Positions 1 to 9,885 are shown, counted from the stretch's first letter. The stretch is 64,000 bases of DNA from Umezawaea endophytica (GCF_025061645.1 NZ_JANYMP010000023.1:1-64000); one strand, 5' to 3'. Notes: a model not told the origin generated them from the letters alone. Program-made: numbers and translations.

Positions 1-615
1 CAGGAGGTCGGTGCGGACCGGTCGGGACGCGGCGCCCCTGCCGCCCGCGTGGACGGTCACCTCGCGTTCCGCGAGAACGCCGTGGCCGGTGCCGAGGCCG
101 GTCCAGCGGCCTTCGCCGACGCGCAGTTCCACGTCCGCCCCCGGCCACGTGCCGAACGGGACGAGGACCGCTTTGCGCTGCCTGGCGCGGGCGGAGAGCC
201 TGCGGGCGGTGTGCGGTGCGACGGGCACGGCCACCGAGACGAGGTCGATGCCGTCCAGCAGGGCGGCGACCGTGCGCTCGACCACCGCCGGATCGCTGCC
301 CGGCTTGGGAACCAGTGCCAGGCGGCCCACGGCGACCCCCAGTTCCGCCGCCGCGAGCACGCCCAGGTTTGGCAAACCGACCACGGCCGCCCAGCAGCCC
401 TCGGCCGTCGCCGTCGAGAGCAGCGCGAGCAGCAACGATGTCGATCCGCGCACCGACACCGTGCTGCCGCGCCTCAAGCCGCCCCACGGGAGCAGGTCCG
501 CGAGTTCCCCGCGAACCGGCAGGACCCGCCCCGTGATCTCGGTGGCTGGAATGGTCAGCCCGCCGGTCGCGTCTACCCCGAGCGCGACCGACATCGCCGT
601 TGCCGACCTGGACAC
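1..615 (-). CDS. imuA': ImuA'-like mutasome protein, N-terminal part (runs off the left edge)
   Basis: The minus strand is open from a GTG at 615 to the window edge, with no stop, so about 205 N-terminal residues are seen. The GTG has a GGAGGAG ribosome site 5 bases upstream; an in-frame ATG at 594 is the alternative. The protein opens MSVALGVDATGG after the ATG and has the degenerate RecA-like core (LLPWGGLRRGSTVSVRG, where a Walker A would sit) typical of the actinobacterial proteins encoded upstream of ImuB. In mycobacteria ImuA', ImuB and DnaE2 form the SOS-induced error-prone repair mutasome. A perfect LexA box at 689-704 and the later presence of guaA fit the Rv3395c neighbourhood. The imuB partner would lie to the left, outside the window. 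Family assignment is inferred from sequence style, context and the SOS box. Confidence 0.72.
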   Translation of the reverse strand, partial: MSRSATAMSVALGVDATGGLTIPATEITGRVLPVRGELADLLPWGGLRRGSTVSVRGSTSLLLALLSTATAEGCWAAVVGLPNLGVLAAAELGVAVGRLALVPKPGSDPAVVERTVAALLDGIDLVSVAVPVAPHTARRLSARARQRKAVLVPFGTWPGADVELRVGEGRWTGLGTGHGVLAEREVTVHAGGRGAASRPVRTDLL

Positions 616-688
616 CCAGCCTCCTCCCACCGTCCGTGAGCACCCCTGAACACGGACCGCCGTGGGAAGTCGGCGGCTTGCCTGTCTA

Positions 689-704
689 TCGAACAGGTGT
701 TCGA
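689..704. promoter_or_regulatory. LexA (SOS) box
   Basis: TCGAAC-AGGT-GTTCGA is a perfect palindrome that matches the actinobacterial LexA consensus TCGAAC-N4-GTTCGA exactly. It lies 74 bases upstream of the imuA' start on the minus strand and 179 bases upstream of the divergent subtilase gene. The imuA' gene is the expected target. Confidence 0.85.
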
Positions 705-882
705 ACGACGTGGTCGATCCTATCGGGTTCGGCCTGCCCGGTGTCAATGCCGGGGGACCATTCGGGTGACGGGAACCCGTGCCCGTTCTTCGCGGTTGTT
801 TGAAAACCCACCCGGCCCCGACCGTGAACATCCGGATCCCGGTAGGTCTTCGACCTCGAAGGATCGAACCCGAGGGGGGACC

Positions 883-2541
883 ATGGGGAACAGGTGGATA
901 CCGGCGGTGCTGTTGGCGCCGCTGCTGCTGTCGTCAGGTGTCGCGGTGGCGCGAGCGGAGGTGTTGAGCGGCTACACCGTGCTCGTCGAGACCGGCGCGA
1001 GCCGCGACGCGGCCATCGCCGCGATCCGCTCGGCGGGCGGCACCGTGATCAAGGAGAACACCGCGGTCGGGACCATGAGCGCGATGGCCCCGAAGGCGGG
1101 GTTCATCCAGCAGGTCTCGGCGTCGGACGCGGTGTTCGGCGCGGCCCGCGACTTCACGGTCGCGGAGACCACCGCGGCACCGACCGCCGCGCAGGGCCCG
1201 GCCGCCGACCCGCCCGCCGACCCGCCCGCCCAGGCGGCCGACCCGTTGGAGGAGGAGCAGTGGGGGCTGCGGATGGTGCGCGCGGACCTGGCCAGGGACA
1301 AGCAGCTCGGTGACCCGCGGGTGCGCGTCGGCGTGCTGGACAGCGGGATCGACGGCAGCCACCCGGACCTGGCGGCGCGCCTCGACCGCGGGCTGTCCCG
1401 CAACTTCACCCGCGACGTCCCGGCCGTGGACGGGCCGTGCGAGGTCGCGAGCTGCGTCGACCCGGTCGACGCCGACGACGACGGGCACGGCACGCACGTC
1501 GCGGGGATCATCGCGGCCGCCGCCAACGGGTTCGGCACGGCGGGCGTCGCGCCGAACGTCACGCTCGTCAACCTCCGCGCGACCCAGGACAGCGGGTCGG
1601 CGTTCCTCCAGCCCGTCGTGGACGGGTTGACCTACGGCGCCGACATCGGCCTCGACGTGATCAACATGTCGTTCTTCGTCGACCCGTGGCGGTACAACTG
1701 CGCGGCGAACCCCAACGACAGCCCGGAGTTCCGGACGGAGCAGCGCACGATCGTCGCCGCCTTCCAGCGCGCGCTGGACTACGCGCACGGCAAGGGCGTG
1801 ACGCTGGTCAGCTCGATGGGCAACAACCACGAGGACCTCGGCAGGCCCCGGCCCGACACCACCAGCCCGAACTTCCCGGAGAGCGGGGAGTACTCGCGGC
1901 CGGTGGACAACGCGACCTGCTCCAAGATGCCCGCGGAGGCCGGTCACGTGCTGGGCGTCACCGCGCTGGGCCCGTCGCAGGCGAAGTCCGACCGCTCCGA
2001 CTACGGGGTCGAGCGGGTCGACCTGTCCGCGCCGGGCGGGTACCTCAAGGACTACTTCGGCACGCCCTGGTACGAGACCAGGGAGAACCGGGTCCTCTCC
2101 GCGTACCCGCGCGGCGCCTCGCTGGCCAAGGGCTTCATCGACGCGGCGGGCGACATCACGCCGGAGGGCGAGCGGAACCACATGCTCAAGCACTGCGCGG
2201 GCACCAGGTGCGCGTACTACATCTTCCTGGACGGCACCTCGATGGCGGCGCCCCACGTCTCCGGCACCGCCGCGCTCGTGGTGAGCCAGTACGGCAAGGC
2301 GGACCCGGCGCACCCCGGCACGCTCACGCTGGCGCCGGACGTGGTGGAGCGGGTGTTGAAGGGCACGGCCGACAAGATCCCGTGCCCCACACCGAGAACG
2401 GTGTCCTACGAGCACACCGGTCGCACGCCCGAGTGGAACGCGACGTGCGAAGGGGACCTGGCCTTCAACGGGTTCTACGGCCACGGCGTCGTCAACGCCT
2501 TCGCCGCCGTCACCCGCGGCGACGAGTTCCTCGGCGGCTGA
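883..2541 (+). CDS. Secreted S8 (subtilisin-family) serine peptidase
   Basis: Predicted 552-residue secreted protease. ATG 883 follows a GAGGGGGGA ribosome site; the longer open frame upstream lies in the promoter region. Residues 1-26 form a signal peptide (charged start, Leu/Val-rich core, ARA cleavage site). Residues 28-95 look like an inhibitor-I9-type propeptide. The catalytic triad is visible: Asp153 in VGVLDSGIDG, His202 in DDDGHGTHVAG and Ser453 in DGTSMAAPHVSG; Asn314 in SMGNN is the likely oxyanion residue. The domain ends close to the C terminus, with no extra repeat or membrane anchor, so the enzyme should be released. Several Cys residues (for example Cys187 and Cys192) could form disulfides. 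It is alone on the plus strand, divergent from imuA'. Substrate unknown. Confidence 0.93.
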   Translation: MGNRWIPAVLLAPLLLSSGVAVARAEVLSGYTVLVETGASRDAAIAAIRSAGGTVIKENTAVGTMSAMAPKAGFIQQVSASDAVFGAARDFTVAETTAAPTAAQGPAADPPADPPAQAADPLEEEQWGLRMVRADLARDKQLGDPRVRVGVLDSGIDGSHPDLAARLDRGLSRNFTRDVPAVDGPCEVASCVDPVDADDDGHGTHVAGIIAAAANGFGTAGVAPNVTLVNLRATQDSGSAFLQPVVDGLTYGADIGLDVINMSFFVDPWRYNCAANPNDSPEFRTEQRTIVAAFQRALDYAHGKGVTLVSSMGNNHEDLGRPRPDTTSPNFPESGEYSRPVDNATCSKMPAEAGHVLGVTALGPSQAKSDRSDYGVERVDLSAPGGYLKDYFGTPWYETRENRVLSAYPRGASLAKGFIDAAGDITPEGERNHMLKHCAGTRCAYYIFLDGTSMAAPHVSGTAALVVSQYGKADPAHPGTLTLAPDVVERVLKGTADKIPCPTPRTVSYEHTGRTPEWNATCEGDLAFNGFYGHGVVNAFAAVTRGDEFLGG

Positions 2542-2585
2542 CCGGTTCCGGGGGCCGGTGGACGTCCACCGGCCCCCGGTCGCCG

Positions 2586-4169
2586 CTAGTGCGCGAAGTG
2601 GCGCGTCCCCGTCAGGTACATCGTGACGCCCGCCGCCTCGGCGGCGGCGATGACCTCGGGGTCGCGGACGGAGCCGCCGGGCTGCACGACGGCGCGCACG
2701 CCCGCGTCGAGCAGGACCTGGAGGCCGTCCGGGAACGGGAAGAACGCGTCGGAGGCGGCCATCGCGCCCTCGACCCGCTCGCCCGCGCGGGTCACCGCGA
2801 GCTTCGCGGAGTCGACCCGGTTGACCTGGCCCATGCCGACGCCGACCGTGGCGCCGTCCTTGGCCAGCAGGATCGCGTTCGACTTGACCGCGCGGCAGGA
2901 GCGCCACGCGAACGCCAGGTCCGACAGCTCCTGCTCGGAGAGCGGGGTGCCGCAGGCGAGGGTCCACTTGGCGGGGTCGTCGCCCTCGGCGTCGATGACG
3001 TCCTTGCCCTGCAACAGCAGGCCGCCGGACACCGGGCGCAGCTCGACGCCCTGCCGCACGGGCGGCTCGGCGACCAGGATGCGGACGTTCTTCTTGCGGG
3101 ACAGCACGTCCACCGCGCCGTCGGCGTACGACGGGGCGATCACGACCTCGGTGAAGATCTCCGCGACCTGCTCGGCCATGTCCACGGTGACCTCGCGGTT
3201 CGCCGCGATGATGCCGCCGAACGCGCTGGTCGGGTCGCACGCGTGCGCCTTGCGGTGCGCTTCGGCGATGGCGGCCGGACCCTCCACTGTGGACACCGCG
3301 ATGCCACACGGGTTGGCGTGCTTGATGATCGCGACGCACGGCAGCTCGTGGTCCCACGCGGCCCGCCAGGCGGCGTCACCGTCGAGGTAGTTGTTGTACG
3401 ACATCTCCTTGCCGTGCAACTGCTGCGCGGTCGCGAGCCCGGTGCGGCCGTCGCCCTGCGTGTACAGCGCGGCCTTCTGGTGCGGGTTCTCGCCGTAGCG
3501 CAGGACGTTCGAGCGGTTCCAGGTCGCGCCGACCCAGCCGGGGAAGCCGGTGCCCTCGTCGTCCGAGGTGAGCGCGGAGCCCAGCCAGGACGCGACGGCG
3601 ACGTCGTAGGAAGCGGTGTGGCGGAACGCGCCGAGCGCCAGCGACTGCCGGTCCGCGAGCGTGAAACCACCCGCGGCGACCTGCTCCAGCACCCACCCGT
3701 AGCGGCTCGGGTCGACCACGACGGCGACGCTGGCGTGGTTCTTCGCCGACGCGCGGACCATCGCGGGGCCGCCGATGTCGATCTGCTCGACGCACTCGTC
3801 GACCGACGCGCCGGACGCGACGGTCTGCGCGAACGGGTACAGGTTCACCACGAGCAGGTCGAACGCCTTGATGCCCAGTTCGTCGAGCTGCGCCAGGTGC
3901 TCGGGCCGCCGCGTGTCCGCGAGCAGGCCCGCGTGCACGCCGGGGTGCAGCGTCTTGACGCGGCCGTCCAGGCTCTCCGGGAACCCGGTCACCTGCTCGA
4001 CCGGGACGACGGGGATGCCCGCGTCCGCCAGTGCCTTCGCGGTGCCGCCGGTCGAAACGATCTCGACTCCGGCCGCGTGCAGGCCGGTGGCCAGTTCCAG
4101 CAGCCCCGACTTGTCGGACACCCCGATCAGGGCCCGGCGAACCGGTCGCCTCTCGGCAGGAGTGGTCAC
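2586..4169 (-). CDS. purH: Bifunctional AICAR formyltransferase / IMP cyclohydrolase PurH
   Basis: 527 residues, the normal PurH length. It catalyses the last two steps of IMP synthesis: formyl transfer from 10-formyl-THF to AICAR, then ring closure of FAICAR. The N-terminal cyclohydrolase (MGS-like) domain shows [15 protein letters not shown] and [16 protein letters not shown]. The transformylase domain shows [24 protein letters not shown] and [12 protein letters not shown] with the Lys-His pair used in catalysis. The start is a GTG whose GTGA overlaps the purN stop, so the two are probably translationally coupled. It is the distal gene of the purN-purH pair, as in many actinobacteria (Rv0956-Rv0957). 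Confidence 0.98.
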   Translation of the reverse strand: MTTPAERRPVRRALIGVSDKSGLLELATGLHAAGVEIVSTGGTAKALADAGIPVVPVEQVTGFPESLDGRVKTLHPGVHAGLLADTRRPEHLAQLDELGIKAFDLLVVNLYPFAQTVASGASVDECVEQIDIGGPAMVRASAKNHASVAVVVDPSRYGWVLEQVAAGGFTLADRQSLALGAFRHTASYDVAVASWLGSALTSDDEGTGFPGWVGATWNRSNVLRYGENPHQKAALYTQGDGRTGLATAQQLHGKEMSYNNYLDGDAAWRAAWDHELPCVAIIKHANPCGIAVSTVEGPAAIAEAHRKAHACDPTSAFGGIIAANREVTVDMAEQVAEIFTEVVIAPSYADGAVDVLSRKKNVRILVAEPPVRQGVELRPVSGGLLLQGKDVIDAEGDDPAKWTLACGTPLSEQELSDLAFAWRSCRAVKSNAILLAKDGATVGVGMGQVNRVDSAKLAVTRAGERVEGAMAASDAFFPFPDGLQVLLDAGVRAVVQPGGSVRDPEVIAAAEAAGVTMYLTGTRHFAH

Positions 4170-4876
4170 GGAATGCTCACCTTTCGTCCGGTCACGGTGC
4201 AGCCCTCGCGGGCCAGGCTGGCGACCACGTCGACGAGCAGTCGCCGCTCCACCACCTTGATGCGCTCGTGCAAGCTGTCGGCGTCGTCGCCGGGTTCGAC
4301 CGCCACCGCCTCCTGGGCCAGGATCGGCCCGGTGTCCACGCCCGCGTCGACCAGGTGCACGGTCGCGCCGGTGACGTGGACGCCGTAGTCCACCGCGTCG
4401 CGCACGGGGTGCGCGCCGGGGAAGGCGGGGAGCAGTGCGGGGTGCGTGTTCAGCATCCGGCCGCCGAAGCGGGCCAGGAAGCCGTCACCGATGATCTTCA
4501 TGAACCCGGCGGAGACCACCAGGTCCGGTTCGTGCTCGGCGACCGCCTTGGTCAGCGCCACGTCCCACGCGGCGCGGTCGGCGTGGTCGCGCAGCTTCAC
4601 CGAGAACGCGGGCACGCCCGCGCGTTCGGCACGGGCCAAGCCCTCGATGCCGTCGCGGGCGGCGCCCGCGACCACCTCGACGGGGTAGCCGGGTTCCTCC
4701 GCGGCGTCCAGCAGTGCCTGGAGGAGGGTGCCGGAGCCCGAGACGAGCACGACCACCCTCGCGGGCACGGGCAGCCTGAGGGTGCTGGGTTCAACGGCGT
4801 TCAGCGTGGTCTCCTGGCGGGCCGGTGCGGGAACGTCAGCCGGGCGAGGACTCAGACCATCGCCGCAGCTCAGCAC
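4166..4876 (-). CDS. purN: Phosphoribosylglycinamide formyltransferase PurN
   Basis: GAR transformylase of purine synthesis, using 10-formyl-THF. Recognisable blocks are [18 protein letters not shown] at the N terminus of the fold, [37 protein letters not shown] (formyl-folate/catalytic Asn-His region) and [18 protein letters not shown]. The stop overlaps the purH GTG by four bases. The start is uncertain. The open frame reaches GTG 4876, but a TACGCT -10-like element at 4879-4884 would start transcription after that codon. An AGGAG six bases before an in-frame CTG near 4805, or a GTG just before the PARVVVLV segment, may be the true start. The protein proper is therefore probably about 200 residues rather than 236. 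Confidence 0.95.
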   Translation of the reverse strand: MLSCGDGLSPRPADVPAPARQETTLNAVEPSTLRLPVPARVVVLVSGSGTLLQALLDAAEEPGYPVEVVAGAARDGIEGLARAERAGVPAFSVKLRDHADRAAWDVALTKAVAEHEPDLVVSAGFMKIIGDGFLARFGGRMLNTHPALLPAFPGAHPVRDAVDYGVHVTGATVHLVDAGVDTGPILAQEAVAVEPGDDADSLHERIKVVERRLLVDVVASLAREGCTVTGRKVSIP

Positions 4877-4892
4877 CTAGCGTAGGCGTTGC

Positions 4893-6434
4893 CTAACGGG
4901 CCTTGCCGGTCAGGTCCGGTTCCGGGGACCCGTCGTCCGGGTCGTCGTCGGGCTCGACGTCCGGTTCGCCGGTCTCCTCGACGTCGGCGGGGGTCTCGTC
5001 GACGGCGTCCTCCGGGTCGTCGTCGAAGTCCTCGTCCAGCTCGTCCTCGGCCGCCTCGTCGGTCTCGTCGAGGAGTTCGTCGTAGTCGTCCTCGGACTCC
5101 TCGAACTCCTCCGCCAGTTCGTCCTCGAGGGCGAGTTCCTCGTCGGCGTCCTCGTAGTCCTCGTACTCGTCGTAGTCCTCGCCCTCTTCGGCGTCCTCCG
5201 CGACGGCCTCGTCCTCGTCCGGGATCTGCTCGACCGCCGGGGCCTCCGCGGCGGGCGCGCGCTTCGGCCGCGGGCCGGCGAACCAGGCGACGAACGACCC
5301 CGGCACCACGATCCAGCCCAGCACGAGCACCGAGAGCAGGCCCGCGGGCACCGTCACCGGGTTGAAGGGGCCGTCACCGAGGTTGCCGCCCGCGGTCGCG
5401 GCGAGCACGAGCGAGACCACCGCGACCGTCACGCCCGCGACGAGGACCGCGCGCAGGCGGGTCGACGGCCGGTCGGAGATCTTGCGGCAGTACCAGCCCA
5501 CCACGCCGCCGAGGACCAGCGGCAGCAGGAGCAGGCCGGACAGGAAGCCCAGTCGCGCCTCGGGCAGCGCGGCCAGCAGCGGCACCGCGGGCACGTCGCC
5601 GCCGACGAAGCGCGTCGGCGTCATCGAGACCGGGCCGATCGAGAAGCCCGCGCCGACCACGTACGACAGCGCGGCGACCACCGCGTTCGGCAGGTAGCCG
5701 AGGCACAGCAGGAACAGCCCGAGTCCGACGCCGAACGTGGAGTCCGCGCCCGCGAACAGGCCGCTCGTGGTGGTCCAGGAGAACGCCAGACCGAGCGCCA
5801 CCAGCAGCGACCCCAGTCCGCCGAGCACGAACAGCGCCAGCAGCCCCGCCCGCATCCCGCGGCGCGCGACCGGGTCGATGCGGTCGATCAGCACCTCGAC
5901 CAGCCCGCAGCGCTGGGCGACGCCGATCGTCGCGGCGACACCGGACACCGCGGCGCAGCCGAAGAACGCCACCGCGGGCGTCGCCCGCACCGGCCCGTCC
6001 CCCATCAGCAGCGCGATCGTGCCGCCGGTGATGGCGTGCGCCCCGGCGATGCAGAACACCACACCGCGGGCCTGGAGCGGTTCGTACAGCCCGAGCCGGT
6101 CGGCGGCCCCCGCGGCGGCCCGGCCCGCCAGCAGCATCAGCAGGGCGGTCGGCAGCAGCGGCAGCACACCCAGTTGGGCGGAGCCCTCGAAGCGCAGCGG
6201 CACGTGGTGCGCGACCAGCCAGCCGGGAGCGGCGGCCGTGAGCACACCGGTCGTGGAGAACGCGGCGTTCGTGGCCGTCGCGGCGATCAGGGCGAGCAGG
6301 GCGGCGACGGCGGCGTAGCCGATCACGACGGACCCCGCCGCGGTCATCACCAGGACCCGGACGCGTTCCGGACGGGAGAACTCGGGTGGGCGCACGTCGG
6401 TTCCGCCGTGCGTGGAGGGTTGCAGCACCGGCAC
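4893..6434 (-). CDS. DUF6350-type polytopic membrane protein with long acidic tail
   Basis: 513 residues. About the first 390 residues contain roughly ten hydrophobic segments, beginning VLVMTAAGSVVIGYAAVAALLALIA. The last 100 or so residues are almost wholly Asp/Glu with Tyr and a few Ser/Thr, ending in a short basic KAR. This architecture and the place directly upstream of purN match the uncharacterised actinobacterial family at Rv0955. The function is not known. The acidic tail would be cytoplasmic or extracytoplasmic depending on topology and could bind cations or basic proteins (speculation). GTG start at 6434, 16 bases before the purN frame on the same strand. Confidence 0.85.
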   Translation of the reverse strand: MPVLQPSTHGGTDVRPPEFSRPERVRVLVMTAAGSVVIGYAAVAALLALIAATATNAAFSTTGVLTAAAPGWLVAHHVPLRFEGSAQLGVLPLLPTALLMLLAGRAAAGAADRLGLYEPLQARGVVFCIAGAHAITGGTIALLMGDGPVRATPAVAFFGCAAVSGVAATIGVAQRCGLVEVLIDRIDPVARRGMRAGLLALFVLGGLGSLLVALGLAFSWTTTSGLFAGADSTFGVGLGLFLLCLGYLPNAVVAALSYVVGAGFSIGPVSMTPTRFVGGDVPAVPLLAALPEARLGFLSGLLLLPLVLGGVVGWYCRKISDRPSTRLRAVLVAGVTVAVVSLVLAATAGGNLGDGPFNPVTVPAGLLSVLVLGWIVVPGSFVAWFAGPRPKRAPAAEAPAVEQIPDEDEAVAEDAEEGEDYDEYEDYEDADEELALEDELAEEFEESEDDYDELLDETDEAAEDELDEDFDDDPEDAVDETPADVEETGEPDVEPDDDPDDGSPEPDLTGKAR

Positions 6435-6543
6435 CGCTCCACTCTGTCAGTCGCGCTCGGCCAACCGGGTGAGGCACGCCGGACGTGCCGGAGGGGTGGC
6501 CCCGGATGATCCCGGCACCACCCCTCCGTTCTGAGCTGTCGGC

Positions 6544-7239
6544 TCAGCCCTGCTGCTGCGGCGGACCGCCGAAGCCGCCGGGCGGCGTGCCGGGGTTCTG
6601 CTGCTGGCCGAACTGGCCGGGCTGCGAGAGGTACGACGTCGGGCCGGGGGCCTGCGCACCGGGCTGCTGCGGCTGGACCGGCGCGCCGAAACCGCCGGTC
6701 GGGGGCTGCTGCTGCTGGGGCTGCTGGCCGTACTGCTGCTGGGCCTGCGGCTGCTGCTGGGGCGGGAAGCCGCCGGTCTGCGGGTTCCAGGTACCGGGCT
6801 GCGGCTGCTGGGCGAACGGGTTCGCGGGCTTGGGCTCGAACTTGAGGATGCCCGCCTCCACCAGGATGCCGCCCACGACCGCGGCGGTCTGGAGCAGCGA
6901 CACGATGAACAGCACGATCTGCATGCCCTGGATGTCCGCGCTGCTCTTGATCATCCCCTGGAGGATGGCCAGCGTGGACACGATCGAGAGCGGCGCGGCC
7001 GCGTACAGCAGCCGAGGGGCCTTCGGCAGCACCGACAGGCCCGCGAGCACGCCGACCGCGTACATGTACTCGACCGCGCTCAACAGCGGGACGTCGTCGG
7101 CGAAGGCGAGCAGGAACGCGATCAACCCGAGACCGGCCGCGGCCAGCGGGAGGACGAAGCCCAGGTTCAGGCCCATCGCCGGCTGCGCCGGGCCGGGTGC
7201 CCCCGGCTGTTGCTGAGGGGCGCCGTACGGGACGGACAT
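6544..7239 (-). CDS. DUF5336-type membrane protein (34-kDa antigen homologue)
   Basis: 231 residues from ATG 7239, which has a GGAGGAGG ribosome site nine bases upstream; the open frame runs further but lacks a site. After a short Pro/Gln-rich start come four hydrophobic segments (residues about 20-130: LNLGFVLPLAAAGLGLIAFLL, YMYAVGVLAGLSVL, LLYAAAPLSIVSTLAIL, IVLFIVSLLQTAAVVGGILV), then a long Gln/Pro/Gly-rich tail of QPQQQ repeats. This matches the Rv0954 family of proline-rich membrane proteins, which sits next to the DUF6350 gene and sucD in mycobacteria. Mycobacterial work has linked the family to cell-envelope growth. The exact role here is unknown. Confidence 0.85.
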   Translation of the reverse strand: MSVPYGAPQQQPGAPGPAQPAMGLNLGFVLPLAAAGLGLIAFLLAFADDVPLLSAVEYMYAVGVLAGLSVLPKAPRLLYAAAPLSIVSTLAILQGMIKSSADIQGMQIVLFIVSLLQTAAVVGGILVEAGILKFEPKPANPFAQQPQPGTWNPQTGGFPPQQQPQAQQQYGQQPQQQQPPTGGFGAPVQPQQPGAQAPGPTSYLSQPGQFGQQQNPGTPPGGFGGPPQQQG

Positions 7240-7467
7240 GGTGAGGTTCCTCCTCCAGCGAGGGACGACGAGCGGCAGCAAAACGCTAGCCGATCCGAGT
7301 AGTCAGACGATGACCGGATCGGATTGGTTCCGCCACTTGAGGGTGCCAGTAGATCACGGACCGTGGCGGACCAGGGGTCTGTACGCCCGATTGAGGCAAG
7401 GCTCGGGGAAGTTGTCCACAGGCCGTCACCCCGTCCACAGGCGAGGTGGGGATTCGTGGACGCGGAA

Positions 7468-7497
7468 GGGCCGGACCCCCGTACCGGGGCCCGGCCC
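7468..7497 (-). terminator. Hairpin terminator after sucD
   Basis: GGGCCGG pairs with CCGGCCC, followed by an A/C mismatch and a CCCC/GGGG inner stem round a small GTAC loop. It lies 23 bases past the sucD stop and before the DUF5336 gene on the same strand. There is no U-tract, as is common in high-GC actinobacteria. Confidence 0.65.
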
Positions 7498-7519
7498 TCG
7501 CGTCAGCGCAGCGGCTCTA

Positions 7520-8410
7520 TCAGCCGATGGACTGCATGATCTCCCGCATCAGGGCGGCGGTCTCGGACGGCGTCTTGCCGACCTTGACGCCCGCGGCCTC
7601 GAGGGCCTCCTTCTTCGCCTGCGCGGTGCCCGCCGAGCCCGAGACGATGGCGCCCGCGTGGCCCATCGTCTTGCCCTCGGGGGCGGTGAAGCCCGCCACG
7701 TAGCCGACGACCGGCTTGGTGACGTTGTCCTTGATGAAGGCCGCCGCGCGCTCCTCGGCGTCGCCGCCGATCTCGCCGATCATGACGATGGCGACGGTCT
7801 CCGGGTCGGCCTCGAAGGCCTCCAGCGCGTCGATGTGCGTGGTGCCGATGATCGGGTCGCCGCCGATGCCGATGGCGGTGGAGAAGCCGAAGTCGCGCAG
7901 CTCGTACATCATCTGGTAGGTCAGGGTGCCGGACTTCGACACCAGGCCGACCTTGCCCGCGCCGCTGATGTTCGCGGGGATGATGCCCGCGTTCGACAGG
8001 CCGGGGCTGATGAGGCCGGGGCAGTTCGGGCCGATGATGCGGGTCTTGTTGCCGGTCGCGACGGCGTGCGCCCAGAACTTCGCGGTGTCGTGCACCGGGA
8101 TGCCCTCGGTGATCACGACGGCGAGGCCGATGCCCGAGTCGATCGCCTCGATGACGGCGTCCTTGGCGAACTTCGGCGGGACGAAGATCACCGTGACGTT
8201 CGCGCCGGTCGCCTCGATGGCCTCGGCCACGGTCGCGAAGACCGGGAGCACGTTGCCGTCGAAGTCGACCTTCTCGCCCGCCTTGCGGGGGTTCACGCCG
8301 CCGACGATGTTCGTGCCGGACGCGAGCATCCGCTTGGTGTGCTTCGTGCCCTCGGCACCGGTCATGCCCTGGACGATGACCTTGCTGTCCTGGTTGATGA
8401 AGATGGCCAT
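7520..8410 (-). CDS. sucD: Succinate-CoA ligase, alpha subunit
   Basis: 296 residues. It converts succinyl-CoA to succinate with substrate-level phosphorylation in the TCA cycle, together with SucC. Visible: the CoA/nucleotide-binding start [24 protein letters not shown], the conserved [12 protein letters not shown] block, [11 protein letters not shown], and [21 protein letters not shown] containing the phosphohistidine (GHAGA). ATG start three bases after the sucC stop, so the two are co-transcribed in the order sucC-sucD. Confidence 0.98.
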   Translation of the reverse strand: MAIFINQDSKVIVQGMTGAEGTKHTKRMLASGTNIVGGVNPRKAGEKVDFDGNVLPVFATVAEAIEATGANVTVIFVPPKFAKDAVIEAIDSGIGLAVVITEGIPVHDTAKFWAHAVATGNKTRIIGPNCPGLISPGLSNAGIIPANISGAGKVGLVSKSGTLTYQMMYELRDFGFSTAIGIGGDPIIGTTHIDALEAFEADPETVAIVMIGEIGGDAEERAAAFIKDNVTKPVVGYVAGFTAPEGKTMGHAGAIVSGSAGTAQAKKEALEAAGVKVGKTPSETAALMREIMQSIG

Positions 8411-8413
8411 CGG

Positions 8414-9583
8414 TCAGACCCCCGCTGCTGCGAGCTCGGCGGCCTTGTCGGCCGCGTTGTCCATGGTGTCGACGACGGTGACCAACGGGTGGTTGGCGTC
8501 GGCGAGGATCCGACGGCCTTCCTCCACGTTGTTGCCGTCGAGGCGGACGACGAGCGGCTTGGTCGCCGCGTCGCCGATGATCTCCAGCGCCTGCACGATG
8601 CCGTTCGCGACCGCGTCGCAGGCGGTGATGCCGCCGAACACGTTCACGAAGACGCTGCGCACGTCCGGGTCGTTCAGGATGATGTCCAGGCCGTTCGACA
8701 TCACCTCGGCGGACGCGCCGCCGCCGATGTCGAGGAAGTTCGCGGGCTTGACGCCCTTGTGCTTCTCACCGGCGTACGCGACGACGTCGAGCGTGGACAT
8801 CACGAGACCGGCGCCGTTGCCGATGATGCCGACCTGGCCGTCGAGCTTCACGTAGTTGAGGCCCTTGGCCTTGGCCTTCGCCTCGAGCGGGTCCTCGGTC
8901 TTCTCGTCGACCAGCGCGGCGTGCTCCGGGTGCCGGAACGCGGCGTTCTCGTCGATCGTGACCTTGCCGTCGAGGGCGACGATCTTGCCCTCGGGGTCGC
9001 GCACGAGCGGGTTGACCTCGACCAGCGTGGCGTCCTCGGAGACGAACGTCTCCCAGAGCTTCACGATGACGTCGGCGACCTGGTCGGCGACCTCGGCCGG
9101 GAACTTCGCGGCCGCGACGATCTCCTGGGCCTTCGCCAGGTCGACGCCCTTGATGGCGTCGATGGCGATCTTGGCCAGCGCGTCGGGGTTGGTGGCCGCG
9201 ACCTCTTCGATCTCCATGCCGCCCTCGACCGACGCCATGGCCAGGAAGGTGCGGTTGGAGCGGTCGAGCAGGAAGGAGAAGTAGTACTCCTCCGCGATGT
9301 CGGACGCGGTCGTCACCAGCACGCGGTGGACGATGTGCCCCTTGATGTCCAGACCGAGGATGGCCTCGGCCTTCGCCTCCGCCTCGTCCGGGGTCTCGGC
9401 GAGCTTGACGCCACCGGCCTTGCCGCGGCCGCCCGTCTTGACCTGGGCCTTCACGACCACGGTGGTGCCGTACTGCTCGGCGAGCGCCTTGGCCTCGGCC
9501 GGGGTGCTGGCCACATCGCCCGGAAGTACCGGAACGTTGTGGGCGGCGAAGAGATCCTTCGCCTGGTACTCGTACAGGTCCAC
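8414..9583 (-). CDS. sucC: Succinate-CoA ligase, beta subunit
   Basis: 389 residues, the usual length. The protein opens [20 protein letters not shown], followed by the ATP-grasp fold ([20 protein letters not shown]) and a C-terminal ligase-CoA region ([33 protein letters not shown], the grip loop for the phosphohistidine of SucD). GTG start with AGGAGA six bases upstream. It is the first gene of the sucCD operon, behind an unusual leader at 9643-9715. Confidence 0.98.
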   Translation of the reverse strand: MDLYEYQAKDLFAAHNVPVLPGDVASTPAEAKALAEQYGTTVVVKAQVKTGGRGKAGGVKLAETPDEAEAKAEAILGLDIKGHIVHRVLVTTASDIAEEYYFSFLLDRSNRTFLAMASVEGGMEIEEVAATNPDALAKIAIDAIKGVDLAKAQEIVAAAKFPAEVADQVADVIVKLWETFVSEDATLVEVNPLVRDPEGKIVALDGKVTIDENAAFRHPEHAALVDEKTEDPLEAKAKAKGLNYVKLDGQVGIIGNGAGLVMSTLDVVAYAGEKHKGVKPANFLDIGGGASAEVMSNGLDIILNDPDVRSVFVNVFGGITACDAVANGIVQALEIIGDAATKPLVVRLDGNNVEEGRRILADANHPLVTVVDTMDNAADKAAELAAAGV

Positions 9584-9642
9584 TCGGGTCTCCTGCGACG
9601 TCGGTGTCGGACACCGCGTCCTGGGGGGTGGTCCTCAAAGGT

Positions 9643-9715
9643 CCGGCGCTCCAGGTGGAACCCAGGGCACGGTCTTCAGGCGCTCACACGCACCAGGTAC
9701 CACCTGGAACGCCGG
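9643..9715 (-). promoter_or_regulatory. Long stem-loop with competing inner hairpin in the sucC leader
   Basis: Bases 9643-9658 pair with 9700-9715 over 16 positions with one mismatch and a 41-base loop. The CCACCTGG at 9700-9707 can instead pair with CCAGGT at 9693-9698, giving a small local hairpin. The two structures exclude each other. In the minus-strand RNA the small hairpin would form first and the long one later, about 60 bases before the sucC start. No U-tract follows. Structure is read from sequence; a regulatory role is inferred. Confidence 0.45.
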
Positions 9716-9885
9716 CTGAGCAGTGATGAGGACCGGCTGGACGCGGCTGCGCAAGAGATTATCGACCTGCGTGGACCGTCCGCACGCCGTACCCGGTGAG
9801 GTCCGTCATAACGGCGGTGAGGTCGATCACGACAACGTCGTCACCACGCCTGCGCGGCCACGTCCGGCAGGACCGCCGGGCCCGC

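Noticed and set aside
934-3357. Long minus-strand frame across the subtilase and purH
   Set aside because: It is an Arg/Gly/Ala-rich frame opposite or out of phase with two well-identified genes.
6650-6800. CTGCTG-rich direct repeats on the plus strand
   Set aside because: They code the Gln/Pro-rich tail of the DUF5336 protein on the minus strand, ordinary codon repetition.
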